Source of the DNA: Micromussa lordhowensis
Lineage: Eukaryota; Cnidaria; Anthozoa; Scleractinia; Lobophylliidae
Assembly: GCA_964020085.1 (NCBI GenBank)
Contig: OZ026600.1
Span: 30,847,880-30,911,879, forward strand
DNA length: 64,000 bases
Direction: 5' to 3'
The stretch's first letter is position 1, and each line of letters opens with the position of its first letter. The translations under genes and the position numbers were made by a program. Below the pieces are notes generated by a model, which searched no databases, was not told where the DNA came from, and was given only the letters and a program-made list of their open reading frames with translations. Of the stretch, positions 43,348-55,479 are shown piece by piece.

Positions 43348-44770
43348 ATGCGCTTGTCGTTCGCAGTGTGTTTTAGCGCAACCTTGTTCGTTCTGATCGC
43401 AGAACACGGCGCTGAATCTTCAACCTGTGGGGAGACGGATGTATGTTCGGCCATCAAGGCATTGGAAACGAAACTTGAAAAGCTTATTACTCTGGTTACG
43501 CCGCCAGGTAAAATTAGATTTAGATTGATCTGCATAGGAATTTTTTGTTTCGGTTTTATATTTACTTCACTTAATTGTAATTTTCTTTACAGTTGTTCCT
43601 GCTGCTTCTTCCTGTAAGGAACTGCATGACAAACACAAGTAAGTTCACAGTTAGAACAGTTCTACTTCAAAACAACCCTAATTCTCACGACGCTACACTG
43701 ATGTGCAGGGCGCTGGGAAGCTTCTGGAGGGAAACATGACGCGGTTTGAAACGAGCAATCGAGTTTTGTTATTGGCGCAATGTTTTGTTTTCTTGCAAGA
43801 CATGCTTCGCAGGCCAGCTTGCAGCAAGGGTGCAGATATGATCATGATTTGTTTAAAAAAAATAATGCTTCAAACCACTCTAAAGATAGATTTACGCGGA
43901 ATTGATATGATTTTACAAACAATGACTTTGTTCCTGAACCTGATGTATTTTATTTTCACTTATTAGTTTGCGAGTAAATAAAGCCTATGTACTGCAGACT
44001 GACAATGGAAAGATCCCTGTGTATTGTCACATGACCAGCTACCGCTTTGGCGCATGCGGAGGTGGAGGATGGACACTGGTCATGAAAACTGATGGCCATA
44101 AGGTATCAATCTTGGTTTATTTAGTCTCCCATTTGACAAAACTGAAGGACTTTTTGTTAGTTATGGAAAAAAATGCTGAAGACAAAAAGTTGCGAAAGTT
44201 CAATTAAGTTGATCATGATAAGGTTTTAAAAACTTCTTTCTTGTCATGTAGCCAACCTTCCACTACAACTCCCCACTCTGGACCAACAAGAACGAGTTTA
44301 ACACTCCAGGGGGCAAGACTGGGTTTGACTTACAAGAGACCAAGTTACCGACCTACTGGAACACACCCTTCTCCAAGATCTGTCTTGGTATGAAGATCGG
44401 TCAACAGACCAAGTTCATGGTCATTAACAGGAATGCCAACTCTCTGTACTCACTGATCGCTGACGGGCAATACCGTGCCACTTCACTGGGTCGTAACACG
44501 TGGAAGACGCTGATTGGTTCACAGGCCTCCTTACAGCACAACTGTAACAAGGAAGGGTTCAATGTTTTAGGTGGCGATACGCTCTCTTCTAAAGCAAGAA
44601 TCGGTTTGCTAGGTAACAACGAAAACGATTGTGTCAACCCTGACTCGAGAATCGGGTTTGGTACAGGAGGGCGACATCAAGACTCCAACACGTGTGGAAA
44701 CGAAGCTTTAGTTTCTTCAGATAAAGGAACTAAACACATCAAAGCCATGGGTTACATCCTGGTGCAGTGA
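43348..44770 (+). CDS. Secreted fibrinogen-like domain protein, paralogue 1
   Basis: Exons 43348-43507, 43593-43638, 43967-44102 and 44252-44770 (TGA) join in frame to 286 aa. A signal peptide (about 1-23) is followed by a Cys-containing helical stretch ([20 protein letters not shown]) that may form a coiled coil. Then comes SCKELHDKH and a fibrinogen-like start: [20 protein letters not shown] and [10 protein letters not shown]. The last exon (173 codons) is Cys-, Gly- and Asn-rich (NENDC, GFGTGG, NTCGNE) and ends GYILVQ. It lacks the usual complete fibrinogen C-terminal core. Cnidarian skeletal-matrix and lectin-like proteins have similar starts, so a secreted matrix or lectin role is possible but inferred. 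Paralogue 2 lies at 53465. Confidence 0.83.
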
Positions 44771-45650
44771 TGAGAGCTTTCTATGATGCTGTCCTACCAA
44801 ACAAGCTTTAAACAGCTCAGTAGATTAGAATAGGCCGTTTCCTAGTTGGCTTTGGCCTCTGTATCAAAACGAGTCTACGTGCGAAGCCATTCATATGAAA
44901 TGCTTTTGCCCGGCAAGTTTTTTTTCATGTCAATCAAAGTCGTTTTTCACGTGAAAGGTTTTGCACGAAGACTCGTTTTCAAACAGAGGGAAAAGGTAAC
45001 TCGGAAATGGTCTATTGATGCACTTCAATTTTGCTAGTCTAAGTGTACTGTAGAACAAATATAAAGTGATGAAGGAAAAATACGTGGAATGTTTTGACCA
45101 ATGTCGTACGTTTTATATCAAGCCGATTTGTATTATTTCACACATCGGGGAAAGCATAATCTCCACCCCCCTTGTGGTTATTTTTCTGCCCACAAAAGTC
45201 ACAGACAGCCCTCTAAGTAATATATCAAACAGTCTTCATTTTATCCCTGGTCTGCAGTGCAGTCTATATTTTACCCTCAGTATGCATTTTCCGAAGTCTG
45301 CATTTTAGACCACGTAAACAGGCAGCATTTTCGTTTGCGGTCCTTTGCACCATTATGTTAAACTGTCCAGTTTTTTTGGGGGCCGTAGGTCTTTTCAGAT
45401 CCGATATGCTGCTCATTTTTAACATGGTTTGGCCATGATTTTCCTACGGGACAGTTTTTGTCTGTCCGTAGTTTCCTTATCGCGGCAACGACATTCCTAT
45501 TTCCCTTGTCACGCGTTTTGCATGTGACATTGGCCAATTTGCAAAAATTTGGATTTGAGTTTCATCTGAGGTCATCACCATCTGCATTCAGTGAGTATAT
45601 GGTCGTATATGGATGTCAGTCAACCAGCTGATCTCTTCATAGCTTGCTAC
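44771..45650. other. Intergenic with simple 'agtctgcattttaccc' repeat
   Basis: The tract 45235-45315 has the same degenerate repeat as 1621-1730. Nothing else coding is seen. Confidence 0.4.
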
Positions 45651-45695
45651 ACCGTGCTGACGAGACCCAACAAGGTCGAAACAGCTGTCCACGGT
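45651..45695 (+). ncRNA. Hammerhead ribozyme, type I, minimal stem III
   Basis: All core parts are present and in order. Stem I is ACCGTG (45651-45656) with CACGGT (45690-45695), six perfect pairs. CTGACGA lies at 45657-45663. Stem II is GACC (45664-45667) with GGTC (45674-45677), loop CAACAA. GAAA lies at 45678-45681. Stem III is C45682-G45687 next to the A-U pair, with tetraloop AGCT. The cleavage triplet is GTC, 45687-45689. Short-stem-III type I hammerheads are known from Penelope-like elements, retrozymes and animal satellites. The host sequence could be such a relic: no RT is nearby, and the 3' flank is not recognised. Cleavage is predicted after C45689. Confidence 0.8.
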
Positions 45696-46200
45696 TGCAA
45701 TTTGGCTTTCAGTTTGGACTCTATCATGTCGTTGCCTCGTTAAGCTTTCTACGTAGTATCAGCCTTGCATCATTGTTTGCTATTCATTTTACACTGACCG
45801 CCTGTGGGACAGAGGCACGTGGCCGCCGTACAGAGGTGGCCATTATGGAGAGGTAAGGATGTAATGTAATTATCTGACTGCTGTTTTTTCGAGGGTGCTA
45901 CATTTTCTTCTTTTTTAATGCTCATTGTAGCATATAAACCCGTAACAAAATATATCAACAAAGCAAAAACCAAACGGCACAGACCAGCGACACGCGACAT
46001 GGATCAAGTTTCGTGACCTTTTACAATAACAGATGGGGTTTTGTAGACGCCGTTCGTCAGTCGTTGATTAGTAACTCTGGTCGTTGTCGAGAGGTTAGTT
46101 TGACAGTTAAGACGCAGAGTGGCGACAGTCACGTAATGCCTTTAGGCTTTAACGAATGACTAAAGAAAACTCAAAGAGAAACTTAGTTGTACTGATCTGT
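45696..46200. other. Unique sequence downstream of the hammerhead
   Basis: No credible ORF. It may be the rest of a retrozyme or Penelope-type repeat whose end carries the ribozyme; the boundaries are not visible. Confidence 0.3.
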
Positions 46201-46506
46201 CCACCCTATTGGGCGGATCCAGGATTTGACGAAGGGGAGTTCGGATAAACGCCCGCCGAAGGCGGTGGCCCCTAGGAGGTCCGGGCCATGTTCCCCCGGA
46301 AAATATTTAATGTTAGGGCCTCTGAAATGGCACAAATTTGTCTTGTTTTTATTGCTGTTTTCGCGTACAAAGAAACATCCTTTTCAAAAGATATATTTAT
46401 TAGCTGAGTTGGTTCACTTTTTTTTCACCACGCGTTTGTTATACGTTTTTACGTTCAGTTTAGAGGGTTCGACCGAACCACCCGAACCACCCCTAGATCC
46501 GCCCCA
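46201..46506. mobile_element. Transposon remnant with GGGCGGATC inverted ends
   Basis: About 306 bp starting near GGGCGGATCCAGG and ending with the near-complement CCTAGATCCGCCCC. It contains 'cgcccgccgaaggcggtggc'. No ORF. Confidence 0.5.
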
Positions 46507-46509
46507 GAC

Positions 46510-47870
46510 CCTGAATGAAATTCAAAGTGGCTGTGAGCCACTAAACTCGGATAATGATGTATAAAAGGCTGAGGATGAAGTTTTTGTATTAAGTAAATAA
46601 CACGAATCCATTCATATGTCCGAACGTAGTCGTTCGAAATTACATCGAGTTGTACTGTCAGTCTCCGGCTACTCCAGCTCCATTGAGTGACGAATGACGC
46701 CATTGTCAAATATCCAAACAGATCCACGAATGCACGAATAAGAAGCATTAAAAAAAATAAAGTAAATAATTGAACGAGCTCAGCAACGACTTATTTGAAG
46801 AAATTTTAAGAACTGACGGTACCGACAAACTTGAAACGCCGCTCTTTACCAGTAGCTTTAAAATCATCTACTCAAATGTCAGTCATAGTTCTCAATTTGC
46901 ACTTGTAATCATATCTAATATCGTTTTGTGACTTTTTTAATATCTCCATCCCGTTTTCATTTCTTGCTTTGTGAATTGGTTTAGTCTTATATTAATTGCT
47001 ATTTGTTTCAGTTCTTCGTTCCTTTCTTTACTTGTAACTAAACAGCAGCCAACCCGAAAGCTTTGTCACTTTTTTTGCGCACTGATACAAATTGTACATA
47101 TAGTTATATAATTTCCTTAATTATTTTGTCTTCTATAGTTTCTTTTTGTCTTACCTCTCCGTTGTACCTGAATAGTGTGAATAAAGTTAAGATTGTTATT
47201 GTTGAAGGATAAGCTGAAACCAGCCATCGACTCATAAGCATGCTGTTCAAACAACCCAGTGTTTTTGTCGAAAGCAATATAATGAATAAATTTCACTAAA
47301 TTTTAACTAAATTACCACGATGTGGCGCAGTGGAGCAGATGATCGCCTGTCAAGCGAGAGGTTGTAATTTCGAATGCTTCTTATTGTAAAAAAAAAATAG
47401 TTCTCCAAAACACAGTGTTTTCTTTCCGATGAAAAATCATCTGAAGCACATCGATCGATCTCGAACTCAAACTATGTTACTTTAGCCTTATTCGAGCCCT
47501 TAGTTATCACAAGTGTCAGACAGGAATGCAAGGGGAAGTCGATGAAGACTTTCCCTTTACAATCGAATCGAGGACGATGAACCTTGAAGTCTGTCCCTTA
47601 TAATATTATATAAGCTTAAATGCGACTCGTGTCCTGCTGTTACGTTCAGGTCAATAATACAAGGCGCTACTTCCATTGAACAGCACTGAATTGGTTTCAC
47701 AGCCGCCGAGAACTCGATCTACACTAAATAGCATACGCTGTCAACCGTGCAGAAATAACCCACGCACAAGAAACATTGCCACAGAAAAAAAATAATTTGG
47801 TGAATACCAAAGCAGCACGGATCGATGGTCGATCGAGGGTATCCCTCGACACTCGACCGTGGATTCCCTT
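46510..47870. other. Intergenic with a degraded tRNA-like stretch
   Basis: Nothing coding. At about 47320-47380 'gatgtggcgcagtggagca' and 'gaggttgtaatttcgaat' resemble decayed A and B boxes, probably a SINE head rather than a tRNA gene. Confidence 0.3.
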
Positions 47871-47877
47871 AGTACAT

Positions 47878-48320
47878 CGATCTTTTTGACATAGGCAATT
47901 GCAGAAACGTGAGAGGACTGGGAAAGAGTATGATTGTTTTCCGTTTGTTTGAAAAACTAAGATATTCAAATGAAAGATCAACTAAATTTGAGAGTATTTA
48001 CCAAGAATAGAAGTATTTAGAGAAGGAAAATTGCAAAATGGTAGCTCTTCAAATATCACCTAAAATAGAGAGTTTGTATGGATTGGGTAGACAAGCCACA
48101 AAATTATAAGGATTTGTATGGAATTTTGCAACTTTTGAGATTGTCCCATTTGAACAATTTTCCACTGAAAACTCTCAAACTTGGCTGGGTAGCTTTTCAT
48201 TCAGTAACATTTCAGTTGAAATGTTTAGATTTTCAATCTAATCAATATAAGAAACTCGTCCCAGTCCTCTCACGTTTCTGCAATGGGCTATTGCATCTTT
48301 GCCAAAATGAAAAAAATGTA
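47878..48320. repeat. Imperfect inverted repeat around 'gcagaaacgtgagaggactggg'
   Basis: The left arm (about 47890-48000) and inverted right arm (about 48150-48310) share 'gcagaaacgtgagaggactg' and 'aaatttgagagt' type words in matching order. This looks like a decayed long-TIR transposon or MITE. Confidence 0.5.
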
Positions 48321-48359
48321 TTTTCTCATTTAACGATATTTTCGTCATTGACATAATCT

Positions 48360-49590
48360 ATTACAAATTTCTTGCCGTTTGTCACCGTTTCTGTTCCCAG
48401 AAAAAGATGTTTAGCACATAACTAGATAATGGAAAGATAAAATGAGTATAAGTAGAGAATAACCTCCATCGAAGAAATATCTTGAAAACACGAAAGAATC
48501 AGTGAGAGCCCCCTTTTTTATGCTTACACTCTTTACTTTTTTTATAATTTTTTTATCAGAATATCGAGGCTGAAATTTGCGAAATTTTAAGAATATGCCA
48601 GGGGCTGAGAGTTTGAAAAGAATACAGTTTTATGTGTTGAAATTTGTAAATACAACACAATTATATGTTTTTAACAAGACCGTATAAAATTCTTTCTTTC
48701 TGCAAACGGCAAAACTAAACAAAAAACTACAGAAACCGTGTAGTGTTCGATGCTTATGACATTTCTGCAAGAAGTTAATGCGCGTTAATGTCTGGAGGCT
48801 GGCTCCAAATTACTTTTACATTATCCACTCACCAAATACATTCGAAAACAGATATGTGATACGTTATAATCTAAGAATATTTCATCCTAAAATCGGCCGA
48901 GTAATAGAAATATTCAGCGTCGGCCGGAAAAATGATATTCTTATAAAAAAGAGAGTAGTCACTTAGAGACAGTTTTCAACATGTTCAAGATACTACATCT
49001 CCTCCGCAGCCGTTTTTTGGGATGTCACACAACGCTCCCCCCAAAGAAACTACACAGATTTGTTAGGAAAAATTATAGGTTCAATAAGTTAGTTAATAAT
49101 ATCAAAGTAGGATTTTTGATGCTTTAGAAGTTATTTTCTGCCCGGGAAACCTGTACAAATAGTGCACTAAATAATGTACTTTCAGCAAACGCTAGAGCAT
49201 ACACATGGATAAATAACAATTTGTACGAGGGCCGGATAAATAGAATAAATGTATTTGTCGCTGATTCAGCGAAGGAAAACTCAACTGACTTTAAGCAGAT
49301 TTCTAAGGTGGACATATGATTCAGCAGATGTCAATTAGAAAGTGGCTTTGTCGGAGCTGAATTTATCTGGGCTTCAAGCTGACTTTACTCCTTAGTTTTC
49401 ATTATGCAGCTGAATTTATTCAGGCTAATCTCAGGTTTCAAGCTGACTTTATTCAGTCTTTTCAGTGTCAGTTGTATGTACTGAGGATGATGCAATCTTG
49501 TTCCTCGCTAGTATCAGAATAGAGTACTCTTATCATTTACATCTCGACGATTTACGATTTATGTCGAAGTTGAAGAAAGAATAATGAACG
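48360..49590. other. Intergenic, no gene seen
   Basis: AT-rich. Repeated words 'ggcttcaagctgactttactc' and 'ggtttcaagctgactttattc' at about 49370-49460 indicate a short local duplication. Confidence 0.4.
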
Positions 49591-49599
49591 CGTGAAGTC

Positions 49600-50005
49600 C
49601 CCATCTAAAGAAAGATGTGAAGAGTGCAGAAACCATCCAGAGTAGGGCAGCCAGATTCGTTAAGGGGGGATAAAGAAGGGAAGATGGCATCATGACACAG
49701 TTGTTAAACGATCTTGAATGGCCAGCCCTTGAATTAAGAAGCAAAATGTCATCGCAAAGAAGTTTTTCACGAATCGCTACATGGCAGAAACACGATTTCC
49801 ATCTCAGCTCAGCTGAAAGTGCTTTCAAATTACAACACAAGATCACGGGCAACCTACGTCAACCCCAGCACACGAGGACTGAGAGATCTACAAGAACGAC
49901 TTCTTCATAAGAACAATGACAGAATGCAACAGCTTGCCATCCAGCATACGCCAGATCAAACCAGACACCCCTTTCAGACTGGCCCTACGGGCACATTTTA
50001 ACACT
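49600..50005 (+). pseudogene. 3' end of a non-LTR retrotransposon reverse transcriptase
   Basis: Read with several frameshifts, the segment matches the C-terminal tail common to CR1/Jockey-like RT proteins: an 'LxWPxLxxRR'-type block at about 49722-49745 and, near 49940-49990, a stretch in the place of the family's 'WNxLPxxI' block. Only the tail is left, as expected of a 5'-truncated LINE. Confidence 0.5.
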
Positions 50006-50189
50006 TGACAATCTTTTTTTCCTAGTACTTTAAGAGCACCATGCTAACACAGTATTACTTTGCACTATACTAACTCATGAACTCCGTGGCTGGATTGGCA
50101 ACCATGTGAAAATGTTAATGTATGTTATTTCCAGTCGGTTGTAGCAGATCTGACGGTACTTTGGAACCCGTTGTCACAGATTGTTGACC

Positions 50190-50215
50190 TTCTACGTTTA
50201 AAAACGTAGAAGGTA
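50190..50215. repeat. Perfect 26-bp palindrome
   Basis: CCTTCTACGTTT is followed by AA and then AAACGTAGAAGG. Confidence 0.7.
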
Positions 50216-50219
50216 CTGA

Positions 50220-52320
50220 ACGTACTGAAAACGTTCTGTGAAACCCCCTGAGCTCTTGCCGCATGTTAGGACGAAATTTACCTTTCCATATCCAACTAGT
50301 CAGTACGGTATGGAAACTGACGAAACTGTGAACTTCGAGGCATTCCACCCATTTCACCGTATGCCTGGGCGCGCCTTTGCAGGTTGTGTATTAGCCTCGC
50401 CGCGTGAAAATGGCCCTCGAAGAAAGTGGAGAGAAGCGCGGCGCGGAAAGGCGAGAGAACGCCTGCAAGCGGTGTCAACAACAGGTCTCCTCGCCCGCTT
50501 ATTGACAGCCTACAGGGGCCTGTAAGCTGACAGCCAGTTTTGGGGGACTTGTGAATTTCAGTGTGACGGGCTTGGCCCATATATACACTACTTCTACGGT
50601 TCATAACATTTGCGTTTATTGATTTCAGTCGTCCGCCCTTTCTTGCGCTATAGTACTATGTGCGAAGAATGCGCCTGGGATAAAATAAGAAGACTTTCAT
50701 TATGTCCTAATATATAGATTTAGGCCAGCCTAAAAGCGTAGCTCCTGGGCCGGGTTGTTCAGAGCCCGATCAAACTAGCCGAGGATAAAGTAGAATTTTG
50801 ATTTGAGTTTTGTAACTTTGCGGTGAGATTTTCTGTATATTGTTTTTGTGTTTTGAATTTTAATGAAAGCAAAATACGCAAAACAAAAGCAGTGAAAAAA
50901 CTTTGTACAAAAGAAAAGGTTATAATTCGGTTAAATTTTAATCCTGGGTTAGCGTTAACCGGCTTCCTACCAACCCTACGCTGTTTACAGCAAGTTAATC
51001 CTGACATGAGCCCGCGATCTGATCGAAAAAAGCAGCACTTGGGCAGCGGTCAACTTTAGAAAAACACGTGACCTCGATGAGCCCTGAACTTGAGCCCGCG
51101 ATATGGTCACGTGATACTGGTCAGCGGATTCCTTGTTTTGACAGGTGTCAATTGACTGCAACATGGATGTCCAAAGGACGCTTTAAACCAAGGGTACATG
51201 TGCTCTGTCAACCTACAAGGAAAGCCCGCGAAAACTGAAGCCTCGTTTTGGTTTACGTGTCAATTGTGGCCGCCATGTTGCGCGACTCCACCACCGTCGT
51301 CGTCGTCGTCGTCGTGCGTACGCGCCCACGAGCAATACCGCTAGCCATGATACACATGAGAAAATCAGTTCATGGGTTCCCTTCAGTTTCCTAATATGGG
51401 TATGGGGCTCCGCTTGGCGGCCTTCGGCCGCCGGAGCTCCGCTATTACACCGCCGCAAGTCGGCGTGTGTAAGTTTATTTGTTGTTCTTTTGATTATTAT
51501 AAACCGTTTTTAATTTCACCGCATTCATGCTGACAGTTTTCGAAAATATGTTTTGAATGTCTCACCTGGGAGCATCTTTTCAAAGCTGTTTTGGTCTTGT
51601 TTTGCCATCTTAACTACTGCGAGTCGAAGAATGCGCATGTCCATGATTACTTCGTAACCTTGAACCACGGGGGAGGTATTCCCACATACTTGCTATATAC
51701 CGGTATATATGTGCCGCAGGATAGAGGGTAGGGTTTTTTAGGTTCTCGGTCCTTAAGGAAGGGTGTCATTTGTACCCCTGTTGTGATTTTGTTCCCGCTG
51801 TGATCCTAAATTGTATCAGCTGAAATTCCAGTGTGTAAATGCTCATCCTTAATAGTGTCAGGGTTTAACACCCTTCACGAACCCTCCCGGGCCTTGGTCA
51901 TTCTGCTATTTCATAACAAACGTCTCGTTGGTTATTTGACTTACTGGGTGGTAAATATCCACTTATTAAACCCGCGTATTTTCAATACTATTTTTAAAAA
52001 CAATTTCATGGCTTGTAAACCAATCTCCTTCGTAGCGGTAATTAAACACTTAAAACCGACCTCTGTCGGCGAATCGGCGCAAGAGCGACACCAAGTTAGT
52101 CGCTTCATCGCTTCAAAGCACAGTGTAAATGCATATATGGTTACTTTAGTCTCTTAAAGGCTTGGCTATTCTAAAATTTCATATCAAAAGTCCATATTTA
52201 TTTGACTTAATAAACGGGTAAATAAGCAGTTATTGCTTATCAGCCTTCAAAAAATTCCCGGAAACAATTTCATTTATTCTTAACTCCGTAGCTCCTGTAG
52301 ACTTCAAAGAAAATGTAGAT
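50220..52320. other. Intergenic with GC-rich patches and a (CGT)n repeat
   Basis: No gene supported. 51290-51317 holds about nine CGT/GTC trinucleotides. 51400-51450 holds the palindrome GGCGGCCTTCGGCCGCC. At about 50750 'gggccgggttgttcaga' is like the end of the hairpin MITE at 52322. Confidence 0.4.
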
Positions 52321-52321
52321 C

Positions 52322-52414
52322 TGGCCCGGGTTGTTCGAAAGGTGGATAACGCTATCCAGCGGATAAATCACTATCCAGTGGATAGCGCGGTTTGTTTTGT
52401 TAACACTTATCCGC

Positions 52415-52449
<35 letters not shown>

Positions 52450-52472
52450 GCCTTTGAACAACTGGGGCCTGA
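52322..52472. mobile_element. Hairpin MITE with internal 'ggataac...ttatcc' subrepeats
   Basis: The ends GGCCCGGGTTGTTCGAAAGG and CCTTTGAACAACTGGGGCC are inverted. The arms contain repeated 'ctatccagcggataa' words so that several hairpin registers are possible. Confidence 0.75.
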
Positions 52473-52474
52473 AT

Positions 52475-53464
52475 AACCTGTAGCCTTTGGGAAGTTTTAT
52501 TTAATTAGCTCACTTTTGGAACTTTCGCCTGCACTGACTAACAACTGACTTGATGTTAAAAACTTGGAACTGTCGATCAATGTCTCAGACAATCATCAAA
52601 GTAACGCTTTGTCTGCGAGAGTGAGCCTACGCACCAGAATAATTTTCATGTTTTCCTTTGACAAGGAAAAGCTTGTCAAAATGTTCTTTTTTAACAAATA
52701 AGCTTATGTCCTGAAAATATCCAGCCAAAATGAGGGAAGGGAGCAATATAAAACTTACAAGCTTCCTTTTTATCAAATAAATTAAAACTCAAGATCACAA
52801 GAATGCTCCGAAAATTCAAACTATTGTCTAAAGATTGTTACGCAACCGTTTTCTACAAACACTGCAGGTGAACAATTTGGAGAAGACAGACTGCAATTTA
52901 CTTGGAAGTTACGACTTTTCCCATAATTTCTATTTCGATGTTTATAAGCTTTAGAACGAAAATTAAACCAAGAATGTTCTACGAGAGGTTCTAAACGGGT
53001 GGTAAAAATAATTACTTATTACTTTAACACACAATAGCTTCTTTAAATTGGAATTTTGAATCTATGGTGATTTCACCAGCTTTTTGGCTGCGCTCTTAGG
53101 CTATTTCAAAACAAACATACCGTAGGTTATTTGACTTAATGGGAGGTAATAAAAACTTCAATACTCAGTATTTTCTAGCAAGTATCTATGGTTATTTTAC
53201 CTCCCTTCAAAGCCTTCAACATCCTGAGCTTGCTATTGGTTGTTTGGTTGGAACAAACGCAAGAACCAATCATTAGCTGGGAAATGATTGACCTACCAAT
53301 TCTCAACGCAAGAGGAAACTAAACCTCTAGGCTTGTGGAAGGAGAAAATAGATTGAATGTAAAGCAGCGATGAAAGGGTTTATAAACGAACGGACCTTTC
53401 AAATGCTAACTTATAATCAGTACTCGTTGATAGCCTTACTTCCCGTTCGGTTCCCAGATTAAGT
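52475..53464. other. Upstream region of fibrinogen-like paralogue 2
   Basis: No ORF of note. The stretch just before the ATG (53400-53464) is the probable promoter and 5' UTR. Confidence 0.35.
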
Positions 53465-55119
53465 ATGATGGCGTTGAAATTCGCTGCAGTTATTTACCTG
53501 GTGTATTTCACCATTTTCGTAAACGCTGCTAAAAAGTCAAACATTTGCAAGAGTGTCCTTCAAAAGTTGAATGAACTGGAAAACCAAGGTACATTCAGAA
53601 ATGTTTTCTACCTTACCGATGCATTGAAAGGTTTAAATGTCGTTTTCGGGAGTTCTAAATCTCTAAATAGTGAGCAGCAATTATCGTACTTGTGTTTTTA
53701 TCAGGCGCCAAATCTGACGCCTGTGATGGGACAGATGTCTGTACAGCCATTAAGACTTTCGAAATGAAGTTGGAAGCGAAGCTGGAAAATCTCTTCGCAC
53801 TGGTTGAAAATGTCTCATTGTCGCTGGCGCCCCCACCAGGTAAACTTGGAGTAACAGATCTCATTGGCTGTTAAGTCTATCGTTTCTTTTTCCCTTTTTT
53901 GTAACGAGTGCTTTATATGAGTTGAATTTTCTTTTGTTACAGCTTCTTCTTGTAAGGAACTGTATGACAACGGGTAAGTTAACATTTTTAAATGTTTTTC
54001 ACATTTTATTTTCACCATGCTTCCGATAAGGCCTAAGACACTTACGTAGTGGGGAGGCACTGAGAAGCTTCGGTATGTGGGTAGCAATCAATTTTTGGAT
54101 CATGGGCGCAGCGTGTTGTCTTTGCCAGGGCAAGGGACATCTCCCAATCACTGCAACAAAGGTCTAGATCTAACCATGAAATGTTCAAAAACAACGATTT
54201 GCTTTAAACCTCTCCAAGGATAACTTTGACCTCGAATTGATACGCATTCCAAACAGTGGCTTGGTGTGATAGAACCTGAAATATCTTATTTTCATTCATC
54301 AGTTTGCGAGAAAATAAAGCCTACGTGCTGCAGACTGACAGTGGAATGATCCCTGTGTATTGTCACATGACAAGCATTAGCGAATGCGGAGGTGGAGGAT
54401 GGACGCTGGTCATGAAAATTGATGGCAGCAAGGTATGATAGAGATGAATTAAAGCAAAGATCCTGGTTTATTTAGCCTCCCATATCACCCCCATTTGACA
54501 TTTGACGACAGGCGAAAGCAACCAAAGTTGTCGTTGCCTTTAGTTGCTTGTCAAGACTTCTTGAAAACTTGCCCTTTTTCTTTCCTCTCAAAACATACAG
54601 CAAACGTTTCACTACGATGCCGACCTCTGGAAAAACGACAACGAGTTCAACCTTCCAGGAGGCGAGACTGGGTTTGACTCACAAGAGACTAAGTTACCGA
54701 CCTACTGGGAGACACCCTTCTCCAAGATCTGTCTTGGTATGAAGATCGGCCAACAGATCAAGTTCATCGTCATCGACAAGCAGGCCGACTCTCTGTACTC
54801 ACTGATCGCTGACGGGCAATACCGCGCCACCTCACTGAGCCGTGAAAAATGGAAGTCGCTGATTAATCCAGGGGGTTCCTTACAGTCACATTGTAACATG
54901 CAAGGCTTCAATGCTGTGGGCGCTAGTTCTGACTTGGCTAAAGCAAGAATCGGTATCATTGGGAATCAGGAAAACGATTGCAACAGCTGTGATTCCAGAA
55001 TCGGGTTTGGTACAGCAGGAGCTCAGGATGATACAAACACGTGTGGAAACGAAGCAACGCACGGGCCAGATAATGGAGACAAACACATCAAAGCCTTAGG
55101 GTACATCTTGGTGCAGTGA
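53465..55119 (+). CDS. Secreted fibrinogen-like domain protein, paralogue 2
   Basis: Exons 53465-53588, 53705-53839, 53943-53973, 54303-54432 and 54601-55119 (TGA) join in frame to 312 aa. Two ATGs in tandem open the frame; either gives a signal peptide. It matches paralogue 1 in exon phases, in SCKELYDN, in [20 protein letters not shown], in [10 protein letters not shown] and in the last exon, which is exactly the same length (519 nt). It differs by an extra N-terminal exon (NICKSVLQKLNELENQ) before the shared helical stretch (CDGTDVCTAIKTFEMKLEAK). Duplication followed by change at the 5' end explains the pair. Role inferred as secreted matrix or lectin-like. AATAAA at 55252. Confidence 0.83.
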
Positions 55120-55251
55120 GAAGAACAGCCTCCTCGCCTTTAAAGCAACACATCATCTGCTGTTTAGTTAACTGCTGATCAGTCCAGCAGTTTTTGTGGG
55201 TAGATTTTCAGACAAAAAAAGTGTTGTAAAACAAGATAACATGGTGGTGGG

Positions 55252-55257
55252 AATAAA
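55252..55257 (+). promoter_or_regulatory. Poly(A) signal of fibrinogen-like paralogue 2
   Basis: AATAAA, about 130 bases after the stop. Confidence 0.5.
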
Positions 55258-55347
55258 TAATATTGCTGACTTATTTTGTTGTATGTTTTTTGCTCATGTA
55301 TGTTACGTAACATCCATGAGCTTAGGAGGCAGTCGGATGGCACTTGA

Positions 55348-55465
55348 TCACTCACTCACTCACTCACTCACTCACTCACTCACTCACTCACTCACTCACT
55401 CACTCACTCACTCACTCACTCACTCACTCACTCACTCACTCACTCACTCACTCACTCACTCACTC
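55348..55465 (+). repeat. (CACT)n tetranucleotide microsatellite
   Basis: About 29 uninterrupted copies of a CACT/TCAC unit. It creates an artificial open frame (repeating SLTH) that is not a gene. Confidence 0.97.
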
Positions 55466-55479
55466 GATTCTGATTAATT

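Noticed and set aside
47310..47400. tRNA gene
   Set aside because: Decayed box-like words only; stems do not pair.
50115..50604. Overlapping ORFs of about 80-100 codons on both strands
   Set aside because: They arise from a GC-rich patch with few stops; composition is not protein-like and no conserved motif is seen.
55196..55477. 93-codon ORF with SLTH repeats
   Set aside because: It is the translation of a CACT microsatellite.
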